A stretch of DNA of 64,000 nt from Cerioporus squamosus (Eukaryota > Basidiomycota > Agaricomycetes > Polyporales > Polyporaceae). Under the pieces are notes generated by a model. That model was not told the origin of the DNA and searched no databases. It saw only the letters and a program-made list of their open reading frames with translations. Made by a program: the position numbers and the translations under genes. The stretch covers positions 1-64,000 of the forward strand of contig JABYQS010000049.1 in the NCBI GenBank assembly GCA_022592435.1, given 5' to 3'. Of the stretch, positions 32,117 through 43,092 are shown one piece after another. How positions within the stretch are numbered: the first letter of the stretch is position 1; every line of letters starts with the position of its first letter.

Positions 32117-33827
32117 ATGGCTATGGTACATCCCTCTCGTATGGGCCTAGTGCCCCAAGACCCACCGAGATCGCCCCCACACACATCAAGAAGGCGGTCG
32201 CGCTCACGCAGCGTCGATTCGCGGAGGGAGAGGGACCGGGACGAGTACGGACGTGATAGGGGGAAGGACAGAGGAGGAGAGCGGGACAGGGACAGGCGAG
32301 ACAGAGACAGAGACCGGGACGGAACCCGCGACAAAGACAAAGACGGAGACGAGGAGCGGCGCAGCGGGCATGGGGACCGGAGCAGGCGGTACGACCGTGA
32401 GCGTGCTCGCGCAGACGACTACTTCATTGACGACCGCGATAAGGACAAGGACAGGGAGCAGGACCGGCCGAGGAAGAGGAGCCGTAGCAGGAGCGTGGAC
32501 CGCGAACGCGACCGGGAGAGGGTAGAGCGACGGGAGAGGGACAGCGGTCCGGGAAGGAGGGCTAGTCCGGAATATGGAGACTACAGACGGTTGTCGCCTG
32601 GGAGGGGCAGGGAGGGCGAGCGCGATGCAGGGGAGAATGGGAGTGAGCCGAAGGCCCCGTGGCGGCAGCAGGAGAATATGTATCCTGGCCGCGGCAGGGG
32701 ATACGGTGGAGGCGGTGGTGGTTATAGCGGCGGAGGCGCAGACTTCTTGGAAAGGTGAGCAAATAACCATAAATACCGTGCATTGAGGTACAAGATGACT
32801 GATACAAATGGTACATAGTCGGAGACAGCAGAGAGAAGCTAGCACAATCACCGTGTGGCCACCATCACCAAAAGCACCGACACGAGTCGAGTACGTCCAT
32901 AATCAATCTCGTCAAAGTCTACAGTGAACTGACTAGGACCTTCGTAGCTCCCCCACCCGAGACTCGAAGCGACACAAGAAGTCGCACAAACGGCGCCGCG
33001 ACGACTCGGACTCGGATACCGACTCGGACGACTCCGAGGAGGAGCGGCGACGTCGCGAACGCAAGGAGCGCAAGAAGGCACGCAAGGAGAAGAAGGAACG
33101 CGAGCGGGAGAAGGACCGGCACCACCGACACAGGTCTCGGTCCCACCGATACAGCGACGACGACGACGACAGCGACCGCGAACGGCGGCGGCACCGCAAG
33201 TCGCGCAGCAAGAGCGAGCGGCGGAGCGCAAGCCGGCGCAGCGCGACGCGGACGAAGAGCCCCGAGCAGCGGCCGCCGTCGACCCCAGACGAGGACGAGT
33301 GGGTCGAGAAGCCGGTCGAGGGCATGGTCACCTCGTTCGCGCAGCCCGCCAAGAGCGCGTCCAGTTCCATGGCCCCGCCGCCCGTCCCGTCGAAGGGCAA
33401 GGCGCCCGCTGGCGACGAAGACTCGGACGAGGAAGTCGGGCCGCAGCCGCTTCACGCGCAGACGACGTCCTCGCGGAAGGTCGACGAGCGGCAGTACGGC
33501 GGTGCGCTGCTGCGGGGCGAGGGCAGCGCGATGGCGGCGTTCCTGAAGGACGGGACGGACGTGCGCATCCCGCGGCGTGGCGAGATCGGGCTGGAGTCGG
33601 ACGAGATTGCGCAGTACGAGGCGGTGGGGTACGTGATGAGCGGGAGCCGGCACCGGCGCATGAACGCGGTGCGGATGCGGAAGGAGAACCAGGTGATCAG
33701 CGCGGAGGAGAAACGGGGTATCCTGAAGCTGCAGCAGGAGGAGCGGGAGAGGCGGGAGGCGATTCTGCGGGAGGAGTTCCAGCAGCTTGTGCAGGAGAAG
33801 CTGAAGTCGCAGGGCGCGGCGAAGTGA
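32117..33827 (+). CDS. NKAP: NKAP-like splicing/transcription protein
   Basis: Exons 32117-32754, 32819-32890 and 32948-33827 give 529 residues. The N-terminal two thirds are rich in Arg-Ser, Arg-Asp and Arg-Glu dipeptides plus an RGG-like stretch (GRGRGYGGGGGGYSGGG), as in nuclear RNA-binding proteins. Exon 2 supplies the conserved FLESRRQQREASTITVWPPS motif. The last 100 residues are the NKAP C-terminal domain: GSAMAAFLKDG, IPRRGEIGLESDEI and GYVMSGSRHRRMNAVRMRKE. NKAP binds RNA and acts in splicing and transcriptional repression. An upstream in-frame ATG at 32105 is absent by strict ATG reading, and an alternative start at 32141 would remove 8 residues. It lies just right of the fold-back element. 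Confidence 0.9.
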
Positions 33828-34177
33828 GTCGGTCAGACGGTGTTGGAGAGTTGTGGCATGCATACGTGCATTGGATTGTTGGAATAGTTGTGTAGGCTTG
33901 GCCGTAGTGAACTCTCATCATCAATGTCCATTGCCTCCTTCATCGAGCCCTGTTCCAGCTGCACCCCAGGTTCTACCCCTTCCCGGTGTGGTTATGAGGC
34001 CTTGAGGACTTGTGGATTGGATTCACTCATCAGACTGGTTCGATCACTTACCTGGGCGTTTATTTCCACGTGCCAGGAATTTCTCGAGCGCGGACGCTGA
34101 TTGGTCGAAGGTCCAGGACTATCTGCACACTCTCCCTCGCTGCCTTGCCCTCATCCCCCTCTTTGCTCTGCTCAACA
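33828..34177. other. NKAP 3' region and LYAR promoter
   Basis: No gene is seen. The 350 bp between the NKAP stop and the LYAR start are pyrimidine-rich toward the right end, consistent with a promoter. Confidence 0.5.
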
Positions 34178-35613
34178 ATGGTGTCATTTCAGTGAGTTAT
34201 ACCCATGTGAAGTATGGATAATCTGTAGGACTGACCAAACATTCAGGTGCGATGGTGAGCACACGTCCACCCCGCGATGCGATTAAAGCGCACAGGACCC
34301 TCTCTGACTTATCAATCCTCCCTACCTCCCTCACGAACACATAATGCATCGTGAATTTGTTTGTGTGCAGCATGCGGCGACACTGTCAAAAAACCGAAGC
34401 TCGACAAGCACTACTCGATATGCCATAGCTCGGTGACCTGCCTCGACTGCAGCACGACCTTCGCCGGTCCCGCGCAGTGGAAATCTCACACCCAGTGCAT
34501 CAGCGAGGCGGAGAAGTACCAGAAGGGATTGTACAAGGGTCCCAAGGTGCGTCTGCCTACTCTCGATCCTAAGAATCACCACCCCTCTCAACTCGCACCT
34601 CGGTCGGCCCCTTCTGGCACTCAGCAGCAGCAAAACGGTGGCTCGCGCGGAAACGGCCGACAAATTGGCTACAGCAACAACAATGGAGGCGGCGGCGGTG
34701 GTACGTATCAGTCCTGGGGACGCGGCGGCTGGGGCGGCCGACAAGAGGCATCTGGCGCTAACGGCACTCCCTTGGGCACACCCGTGCGGATGTCGCCCGT
34801 CACAGCTGTCGCTCCCGAGTCCCCCAAGCCCGCACAGGAGAAAGCAGAGACCGCGGAGGGAGGGGAGAAGAAGGCTGAGGGCGGGAAGAAGGACAAGAAG
34901 AAGGATAAGAAGCGGAAGTCGGTTGGTGGGGAGGAGAGCGCTGCTGCTGCTGCTGAAGTGCGCCTTGCTCATTTGATGCTCGTCTGGTGCATTCGCTAAT
35001 GTGGGTCGCATAGTCGCAGAACGGGGAGGAGCCGAAAAAGAAGAAGGCGAAGGTCGCGGAACCCGAGGCCGACGCGGCGCCTTCATCACCTGCGAAAGCC
35101 TCCGCGACCGAGGTCGCGTCCCCAGCAAAGTCGGAGAAGAAGTCTAATAAGAAGAAAGACAAGAAGGCCAAGGAGGTTGAGGTCTCGTCCGAGGAGCCCG
35201 TCGCCTCCTCGTCTGCGACCGCAGATGACGGCGTGAAGAAGTCGAAGGAGAAGAAGAGCAAGAAGGAGAAGGGCGCGAAGGAGGGTGAGGCGGCGGCGGC
35301 GGCGGAGGAGGGCGAGTCGAAAAAGCGCAAGCGAGACGAGACGGACGGCGCAGAGGCCGCTGCGTCAGAAGCGAAGGAGTCGAAGAAGAGCAAGAAAGAC
35401 AAGAAGAAGAAGGACAAGGGGAAGAAGGATGGGGAGACAGCAGCGGAGGCGGATGCGTCGGACAAGATGGACGTCGATGTCCCCGCTCCCCCTGAACCAG
35501 TCGAAGCCACGACGGAGGCCAACGGCGAGGTGAAGGAGGAGAAGAAGGAGAAGAAGAGCAAGAAGGAGAAAAAGGACAAGTCGAAGAAAGACAAGTCCAA
35601 GGCCGTCGTTTGA
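34178..35613 (+). CDS. LYAR: LYAR-type zinc-finger nucleolar protein
   Basis: Exons 34178-34191, 34247-34254, 34371-34957 and 35014-35613 join to 402 residues. The 14-bp first ex<br>on and an 8-bp micro-exon (gtgcgatg) rebuild the family N-terminus MVSFQCDACGDTVKKPK; without the micro-exon the first zinc ligand is lost. Two C2HC fingers follow (CDACGD...HYSIC and CLDCSTTF...H). After a Gly/Asn-rich linker the C-terminal half is a long Lys/Glu-rich tail typical of nucleolar proteins. Family role: nucleolar pre-rRNA processing and cell-growth regulation. The stretch 34546-34623 is open but GT-AG bounded (78 bp), so it could be an optional intron. Convergence of frame at all junctions supports the model. 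Confidence 0.85.
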
Positions 35614-35956
35614 GGTCACGGTGGAGGGACGTTGTGGTGACTGTACTTGGGGCTGCTGCTGTATGTTCTCATCTCATTTCGTGTATGCCATGACATGCTG
35701 TGTCCTTGCTATAGCTATGGATTACGCTGTCCTTCCCGACCATCTTCCTCTGCACTGAGCTGCAAGCTTCGCCTCTGCTCAACCTCTGCTATACCCCGGG
35801 CCTACGGAACCTCGGCCCGATGCTACTACTAGTAGGAGTGCGGCGGCAGTGCGACTTGCCTCTTTCGCAAGGCTCTGCTCGACCTCCTCATTCGCGAGTG
35901 GCATATCGCGCTGCACTCTGCTATGTGACCACGCCGAGAGACTGGCACGAGTAACC
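35614..35956. other. Intergenic, LYAR 3' side and Yippee promoter
   Basis: 343 bp without a supported gene. The region includes pyrimidine-rich stretches near 35720-35800. Confidence 0.5.
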
Positions 35957-36602
35957 ATGGCCGCCCCCACGATATCCCCAACATCCGACACAAAGTCGAA
36001 AGTGGTCACCACCTTCCTCGATAAGCCGACATTCTCCTGTTCGCGGTGCACCGCAGTCATTGTGCGCAAGCCCGAGTGGTCGATAGTGCCGATAAAGCGC
36101 GCGCACTGACATGGGACATTTGGCTGAGACAGGCACTCCAGGACGAGTTGATCAGCAAGGCGTTCTCCGGGCGGGACGGTCGTGGATAGTGAGTCTCCAT
36201 CTCACACTCTTCCTGCCGCCATACCGACTGCTACCGACTGTTCGAAGCCTCATACACTCCGCTGTGAACCTGAAGATGGGGAAGAAGGAGGACCGCCCGC
36301 TGATGTGAGTCCCAGCATCCCGTGTCTCGCAAGGTGTGGGTTATGACAAAGTCAAATGCAATAGGACCGGGGTGCACACTGTGGCGGACGTGTACTGCAT
36401 GGGATGCAACGAGCGCATGGGGTGGTATTACCACAAGGCGTCAGATCATACACAGAAGTACAAGGAAGGTACGTGTGTCCTCGTTCCCAGATTGATGACA
36501 GGTCTCCCGCTGAGAGACTATGCATGCGTAGGCAAGTATCTCCTGGAGCGGGAGAAGCTGGTGAAGGAGAATAACTGGACGCTTGACGACGAACCGCAGT
36601 GA
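35957..36602 (+). CDS. Yippee-like zinc-binding protein
   Basis: Exons 35957-36061, 36133-36188, 36248-36304, 36365-36468 and 36532-36602 give 130 residues, the usual length. The two zinc-ligand pairs are CSRC near residue 30 and CMGC near residue 84. The hallmark block [16 protein letters not shown], then [20 protein letters not shown], is complete. Yippee proteins are small nuclear or cytoplasmic zinc-fold proteins; the yeast relative (Moh1) is stress-induced and members act as substrate adaptors in some species. Five exons in 390 coding bases is dense even for this genome. Confidence 0.9.
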
Positions 36603-36883
36603 GTTACGTACACCATGTATCCATACCTCACCCACCCCTTTCCTACGTCTCTGAGTCGTTGAACTCGTGTTTGCATTCGTTATCCGTGTAATTGTACTCG
36701 TGATACAGTGCGTGTGGTTTACATAGCGGTACAAAGACTCTGGAAGCAAGAATCTGCATAGGGTCCCAGGTATCAGTATTCATTCATTCCTTGCGTCCAC
36801 ACCCTCTGAGGATCCATCCGCGACCTCGAAAACCTCCACATTACCATCCGCCCGAAGCCGAAGTCTAGCAGCCTCTAGAGCGC

Positions 36884-38386
36884 TCAGAACGAGGTGGTCG
36901 AGTCGACTTCGATCGTCGGCACGATCGACGCGATGAACTTGAGGAAGACGACGAGGTAGAAGTCGACGCGCATGCCCTCGACCTCCTCCTCGCCCGGGGT
37001 GGTGGCAGCAGCGGCCTTGTCGTCCTTGCCGTTCCCGCTCGCGCGCCGGAAGAGCCACTTCTTGGGCTTTGCGTCCTTGGCGGAGCCCTTCTTCGCCGCC
37101 TGCTGCTCCTCGATCACGCCCTGGTTCATGCGCTCGATGACCTTCTTCATGACGCTCGCGTGCTTGCATGGGTGCACAGACGCGGCCTGGAGGGAGGTGG
37201 AGTGCGGGAAAGCCTCGATGGTGACAGTCTTGAACGCGTGGTCTGCGGAGACGTCTTGGAAGATTTGCGATGGCGTGAGGGGAGTGCCGTTCTAGAATAG
37301 TACATTGCGTGGGGGAGGTTCAGGTAGTATGAGGGGCACGAACGGCAGGAAGAATAGTGGCGAATACTCACCTCATCATAACCGATGAGCCAGATACGTG
37401 GTGTCTGGTAGTACTTGTCATATGTGATCATGACGTCGTACGTCCGTACTTGCAAGAGGTTCCCCTTGGCCACCTCAACTTGACTACGATCCCACGTCAG
37501 CCGACCCGCCACACATGCTCACCATGCACAAGCGAGCACTCACCTAACATCGAGAACACCGTCCGACACCGCAGCAGACTTGGGTTTGGGCGCAGCAGTT
37601 GCCTCGTCCTCGCCCTCCTCCAGGTCCTCCTCCATATCCGGAATCTCATCCATGTCCGGGATCTCCGCCGCCTCCTTCGCGCCGCCCACGCTGAGCCCGC
37701 CCATGCCCGCAGTCACCTCCGCCTCGCCATCGTCCACATCAGGGATGTCGTCGATGTTGCCGGGATTCGCGCTCGCCTCGCCCCCAGCCCGCCCGGCGTG
37801 CGTCTCGACCCACTCCTCCTCCTTCCCCGCCGCGCCGCCCTCCTTCGGGTCTGCAAACGAGAGCAGCCGCTCCGCGTCCTCGTCCGCGTCGGTGTACGCG
37901 AGCGTGCTTGCGCGGCGGAGACACGGCACGCCGCGCGTGAGGAGGTACTGCTTATCAGCGGGGAGGTAGTCGCGCGCCTTGGACGCGTCGCCCTTCTCCC
38001 TATGCACGTCCACGCGTCAGGGTGTCCGCAGAGAGGCAACGAGGACGTGTGAGGCCACGCACCATGTCCACACAGGGAACTTGTACGTGAGGAAGTCGCC
38101 AGCAGCGACGAACTCCTCTGCGAACGATCAGTCTGCGGATAGTGGCGGGATTGAATGATGATCGCGAACGCACCTGGTGTTATCCGGCCATGCTCCTTGA
38201 ACTTGCTCTCCTTCAAGACCTGCAGAATCATGAGCCACCGACATTTGCGCCGCCCGCCGAGGTGTTATAGCGCACCGGACTGAGATATTCGCGGACCGCC
38301 CAGTATTGTTGCTAAATGCCAGATTGTGAGCAGGCGGCGCATAGATGCTGGTTCGAGATGTGTAGACGGACCTGAATCGTGTGCAT
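36884..38386 (-). CDS. ATG3: Autophagy E2-like enzyme Atg3
   Basis: Seven exons (38372-38386, 38276-38311, 38174-38219, 38063-38117, 37544-37999, 37372-37483, 36884-37291) give 375 residues. Atg3 transfers Atg8 to phosphatidylethanolamine on the growing phagophore. The start [19 protein letters not shown] and [18 protein letters not shown] are conserved N-terminal blocks. The acidic flexible region ([20 protein letters not shown]) follows. The E2 core has WLIGYDENGTPL, and the catalytic Cys lies in [13 protein letters not shown]. The C-terminus [20 protein letters not shown] is the family's terminal block. The first exon is only 15 bp (MHTIQ). Confidence 0.95.
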
Positions 38387-38722
38387 GGCGTATGTTGTGG
38401 TGGTGGTCGAGGAGGAAGAACCGGATTAACGAAGGTCAGTGGGAGGCGGCCGGTTACTATTTCAATGGTCCTCCCGCCTTCAAGTAGTAATCGATCCCCG
38501 CACGTGGCTGCTTAAACCAGCCTAACCAGCTCGGTGGCGGTGCTTCACACTCTAGTGCCTGACAGTCTTCAGCCTACATGCATGATGCAACGGTTTATAG
38601 TAGTGAGCACAGATCACAGAAGTGCGTTCAAAATATTAATACTACCTAGCAGCTTGCTCAGATGAAGTCACCAAATGCGAGCTTAATAAAGCTAGCCCCA
38701 AAAAACTTTAGGCAACCTCATT
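38387..38722. other. Intergenic, ATG3 promoter side
   Basis: No gene is supported in these 336 bp. The DNA is more AT-rich than its neighbours, with ttaataaagc near 38674. Confidence 0.5.
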
Positions 38723-38803
38723 AGCCCACCGCGAGGGTCGAACTCGACCCTGCCTGTCGATATGATAAGAGTCTGACGCTCTATCCGATTGAGCTAGGCG
38801 GGC
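38723..38803 (-). tRNA. tRNA-Lys(CTT)-like locus with aberrant anticodon arm
   Basis: On the minus strand the acceptor stem GCCCGCC/GGTGGGC pairs (one G-T), the D-arm GCTC/GAGC is perfect, and the A and B box sequences (TAGCTCAATCGGATAGAGC and GAGTTCGACCC) are present. The 5' anticodon arm TCAGACTCTTA fits tRNA-Lys with anticodon CTT. The expected 3' partner TCTGA is missing; the next bases are TCATATCGACAGG, and the T-stem has one mismatch. Total length is 80 instead of about 73. It is either a relic, or a tRNA with an odd intron that I cannot fold. It lies between ATG3 and COQ3. Confidence 0.5.
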
Positions 38804-38893
38804 CATATCGTGACATGGTCTTGCAAAAATAACACCACATGGCGTCGTCCATGGCTCGAGTGCGTGCACTGTGCCGCCAATAGGTCTGTCTGC

Positions 38894-40049
38894 CTATTCA
38901 AACTTAGGGCGTCGGACCCAGAACAGATAGTTACAAGCTTCAGCCCACACACTCGCGCCCGGAGCACCTCGGGGAACAAGTGTCCACTCCCCCTTCCAGG
39001 GCAGGTAGATCATGCCGCGGACCTCTGCTTCTGTACGCGGGGGTATGCCGCCGTAGAGGCGAGATACCCAAGGTCGCGCCGCACCTTCGGACGTAGCGGG
39101 AATCGAGTCCGGCTGGAGGAAGAAGTCGGTCATTTCCTCTGGGTTGATGTATTTTGACCAAGTATGGGTGCCCGGGGTGACGAGTCGCAGTGCCTGCTCT
39201 GCCGCGAAGATGGTGAGGAAGTACGATAGCGGGGTGCGCGCGATCGTAGACAGGAAGAGATGGCCGCCAGGCTGCAGGAGTAGTTTGTGAGATTTTGCGC
39301 GAAGCAAGACCGTCAGTAGGTGGTGCGTACCTTCACCAACTGCGCGCAGTTGGACAGGAACGTGCGCGGATTGTCGACGTGCTCTATGACCTCCATGGAG
39401 CATACGACGTCGAACGAATTCGGGCCTCGTGTCGCCAGCAAGTCTTCTGCGGACGCGTGTTGGTAAGTAAGCGATCCGGTCCGCTTTTGTGGCGACGAGA
39501 GAGCCGGGTCAGCAGCTGCATGCAGAGACGCGATGGCAATATTCGACTCTGACGCGTCTATGCCCAGTGTACTACCGCCTAGCCTTGCGAGAGACTACCC
39601 ATGATCAGTGAGCTGCGTCGCAACGAAGTCGACGCGTGCATACCTCGCATAGCAGGCCACCTCCACAGCCCACATCCAACACGTCCAGACCAGCGAGAGG
39701 AAGAGCTTCATTCACGTCCTCAAATCCATCCTCCCGTTGCATTTCCAGCTTCCAGCGCGTGAGGAAGGCGAGACTGAAGTTGGTGCGGGCCACATACCAC
39801 TTTCTGGCGCACGAACTCCATACGCACAGGGTTCATCTTGTGCAGGAGACCGAACTCTCCCCGTTCGTCCCACCATAGCTGTGACAAGCGCGAGAAGTGG
39901 GCAATCTCGTCCGGGTTGACGCTAGACGTGCCGCTTCTGGCGTTCGTTACAGTTGAAGCATGCTTGCTGGAAGACGGAAACTCGTGATACCTCGCCGCGC
40001 GCAAGAGATCTCGGTGTAGGTAGCGACGCGCACTTTGCAGGAAAGACAT
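38894..40049 (-). CDS. COQ3: Mitochondrial ubiquinone O-methyltransferase Coq3
   Basis: Exons 39798-40049, 39644-39748, 39331-39594 and 38894-39271 give 332 residues. The enzyme performs both O-methylations of coenzyme Q synthesis with S-adenosylmethionine in the mitochondrial matrix. The SAM-binding motif I is GLDVLDVGCGGGLLCE. Motif II/III lie in FDVVCSMEVIEHV and LVKPGGHLFLSTIARTP. The UbiG/Coq3 signature TWSKYINPEEMTDFF and C-terminal GMIYLP are present. Residues 1-35 are Arg/Ser-rich, starting MSFLQSARRYLHRDLLRAA, a mitochondrial leader. The conserved NPDEIAHFSRLSQLWWDERG precedes the fold. All junctions keep frame. Confidence 0.95.
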
Positions 40050-41190
40050 GGCGACCGGCGGAGAGAAGTCCGGCCAGAGACGAGGCACGCTCGGTAGTAG
40101 CAACCACTGCAATCAAGACAGAGAGTTCCGAGCACGGAGATGGTCGAGTAGACTGTCCGTCCTAGTGACGGCGGCCTAGGGTGGTTGACGTGAGTGACAC
40201 CGGCGACGCGCGTGTCCCCTGAGAGCGCCTCTAGCGCCCCGCCTGGGAAGAGCGCACAGCCACTGCGCCGCGCTCGAATGCAGTCTGAGCATGCCTCTCC
40301 TCCTCAACCTCGCACCGGGTGATCATGACTTTGCCACTGGGCCCACCTTATCGCTGCTCCTGAAGCCCGGACATACAGAGATGCATTGGTCTTTGTAATT
40401 CGATACTTCTCCATGATAAACACATCTAATAATATCTCACCAGGATCACTGCGCTGGCTATGTACGATCATTTGAACTACGCCTCCGACCTGGTCGTCGA
40501 GTTTCCTCTCGGTGGTTGTTCCGTGATACACACCATCACCAGCATTGGTATGATGGGGATCATAGCTGACTCAGCCCCCGTCATCTAGGATCAACGCTGC
40601 CGCAGCGGCTTCAGACCGCTGTCTATGGATGGCATGCGTCAGCCACACTACGAAGAGGCAGTCCATCCAACCAGTCAGACCAACAAGAAACCAGGGTGCT
40701 CTTGGCGGCTGCAGTTGGACGAACAAGGTATGTATGCTATCTTGCAGTACTGCTTCCTGGCCGGAGGCGGCATATACTCTGATGCGTGCCAGTGATTGTG
40801 CGTCAAGGCTTCTGTAGCGCGAGATGGGCGGGCCATCCGATGTCGTTTCGGACACTGTTTCAGCCAACGATGGCAATTGCGCAATGCCGTCGTGTGGACG
40901 GGCGCAGCGCCTTCGGAGCCGCTGCAACGACCATGCGGGCAACGGCGGGCAAGGGACGGGTGTGCGTTGCCCATTCAGTCACAGCCCCTTGCGGAAGTAG
41001 CAATTTCGTTGATGCAGGTGAGCTGGTGATCAAGCACCGTCGTCTACCTGGAAGGTATTTAAGGTGGGCCTCTCACTTCTGGGGAACCTCACCCCCCGCT
41101 TTCATTACTTACTTTCGTCTTCACATTTCTCAAGTCCGCTAGTCGGCTTCTTTTACATCTTTTCACTTTTTCTTGTATAACGTCCCAGAG
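40050..41190. other. Intergenic between COQ3 and the GH18 gene
   Basis: This 1.1-kb divergent spacer holds both promoters. The right end contains a TATA-like element (listed separately) and a CT-rich initiator region at 41090-41185. No other gene is supported; the largest frames lack codon bias or domains. Confidence 0.5.
41056..41062 (+). promoter_or_regulatory. Probable TATA box of the GH18 gene
   Basis: tatttaa lies 129 bp upstream of the ATG and ahead of a CT-rich initiator stretch near 41090. A TATA box fits an inducible secreted-enzyme gene. Confidence 0.4.
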
Positions 41191-42275
41191 ATGTTCTCCT
41201 TCACCCGCATGATCTCTTCCGTCTCTGCCGCGCTGGCGCTGGCGTCCGTGAGCAGCGTTCTTGCTGCTCCCGTCCAGACGAACGTCTCGCCTCTGGTGTC
41301 GCGTGCTACGGCACCGAGCCCGGCATTCGTCATCTACACCGACAAGTTCGTGTCCGCGGATGTGCTGCCCCCAGCTGCCCAGCTTGCGGTAAGTTGCCTC
41401 TCATTTTGTTGTGGCAAGTAGCCCGGGTCACTGACATGCCTCCGACAGGGCTACAACGTCGTTGCGCTGTCCTTCCTGACGCTCAACGGTGCGCTCGACC
41501 AAGCTGGCGCGTTCGCTGCGCTACCCGCCGACCAGCGTGCGGCCAAGAAGTCCGAGTACGCCTCGGCGGGCATCAACATCATCGTGTCCGCCTTCGGCGA
41601 GACCGACAAGCCGACGACCCAGGGTGCTGACCCGGTCGCCACGGCTAATACGATGGCGCAGTTCGTTACCGCGAACCAGCTCGACGGCATCGACGTCGAC
41701 TACGAGGATCTGGATGCGATGAACAAGGGGGACGGCGCGGCCGAGGCCTGGGTCACCACCTTCACGCAGACCCTCCGCCAGACGCTGCCTCAGGGCCAAT
41801 TCATCCTGACGCACGCGCCGCTCGCCCCGTGGCTGTCGCCGAACCAGCAGTTCGCTGCTGGCGCGTACCTGACTGTCAACAAGAACGTCGGACAGCTCAT
41901 CGATTGGGTGCGTTCGCACCTCTCTCTCTCAACACACTCCGTGTCGCTGACTATGTTCGCTTCCAGTACAACATCCAGTTCTACAACCAGGGCCTCTACA
42001 CCGACTGCGAGGGTCTCCTCAACACGTCCGGCGGTGCCTTCCCCGGCTCGTCCGTGTTCGAGATCGCGGCCAACGGCGTCGACCTGAACAAGCTCGTCAT
42101 TGGCAAGCCCGGCACGGCTGCCGATGCCACGAACGGGTTCATCGACCCCGCGACGCTCGGCACGTGCGTCGACCAGGCCAAGGCCAAGGGCTGGAGCGCC
42201 GGTGTCATGGCGTTCCAGTTCCCCGACGCCGACGCTGCCTGGGTCAAGGCCGCGAAGGGCACCTCCTTCCAGTAG
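41191..42275 (+). CDS. Secreted GH18-family glycoside hydrolase (chitinase or ENGase type)
   Basis: Exons 41191-41388, 41449-41907 and 41967-42275 give 321 residues. Residues 1-26 form a signal peptide (hydrophobic SAALALASVSSVLAAP). The GH18 catalytic motif DxxDxDxE is present as DGIDVDYED, with the acid/base Glu intact. Earlier beta-strand blocks FVIYTDKF, YNVVALSFL and INIIVSAFGE fit a (beta/alpha)8 barrel; a late strand block is GVMAFQFPDAD. There is no chitin-binding module and no GPI signal. Short single-domain GH18 proteins include chitinases and endo-beta-N-acetylglucosaminidases; the sequence alone does not separate them. Likely roles are wall remodelling or glycoprotein deglycosylation. 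Confidence 0.9.
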
Positions 42276-43092
42276 ACGACCCGTGACCACGACGACCCGA
42301 CCCGCCCCACATCCCCGTCGACCGGTGTGATGACGATTTCACGACGACGATTTCACTTATTCATGCGCGGGGGACGTCTCCTCATGACCTACAACACGAT
42401 GTATTATAATGTGTAACGACTGTAACGTAATGGAGTTCTTTCTTGGGGTCATATTTTTGCGTGTGATCGTCCGCCACGCATGTCGAATGCTGACATCTAT
42501 GTGGAAGGTACGTTTTGCGGCTTGAACATGCTAGGAATTATAGTACAGTTCGATGTCGCCGTGGTTGATACGCACGTACTGAATGCGTTGCGATGCAGTG
42601 TCTACACTGCAGGCCTGGGTAACCATCCCGTAGGAGAACGCGGAAGCTGAGAAGGTATGATGAAGTTGAGTACTGAGCAGTACTCAGCAGGACTGTTACC
42701 ACCAATATACCGCCTTCAGTCGCGCGATACAACTTCAAGACGATCGCAAACAGATGGGAACTGCATACCCGCTACGGTCTACCTCGCAGATCAGAGGAGT
42801 TATATATCATGGTCGAAGTGGCTTCAGGATGCTACTTACGTCTTGGTTGTGCGGCGACCTGCAGACCCCTGACATCGTAAGACGTAATGATCCCTTTCCG
42901 GGGATAACCACCCTCTACATTGCCAGGATCTCCAGTGCACTCGAAGGCATACGGGACAGGATGGTGATTAATGAGCAGAGGCAGCGAAAGATGTACAAGT
43001 TATGTGGACCACGATGCTGGGTATGACACTCCCGCACTGAAGTCGGCGTTCCTTCCGGGAAATCCACGAAACAGATTGGAGGTATAGTATGG
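42276..43092. other. Convergent intergenic region
   Basis: This is the 3' space between the GH18 gene and VPS53. AT-rich 3' sequence with gtattataatgtgtaac near 42403 is a likely polyadenylation region. No gene is supported. Confidence 0.5.
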
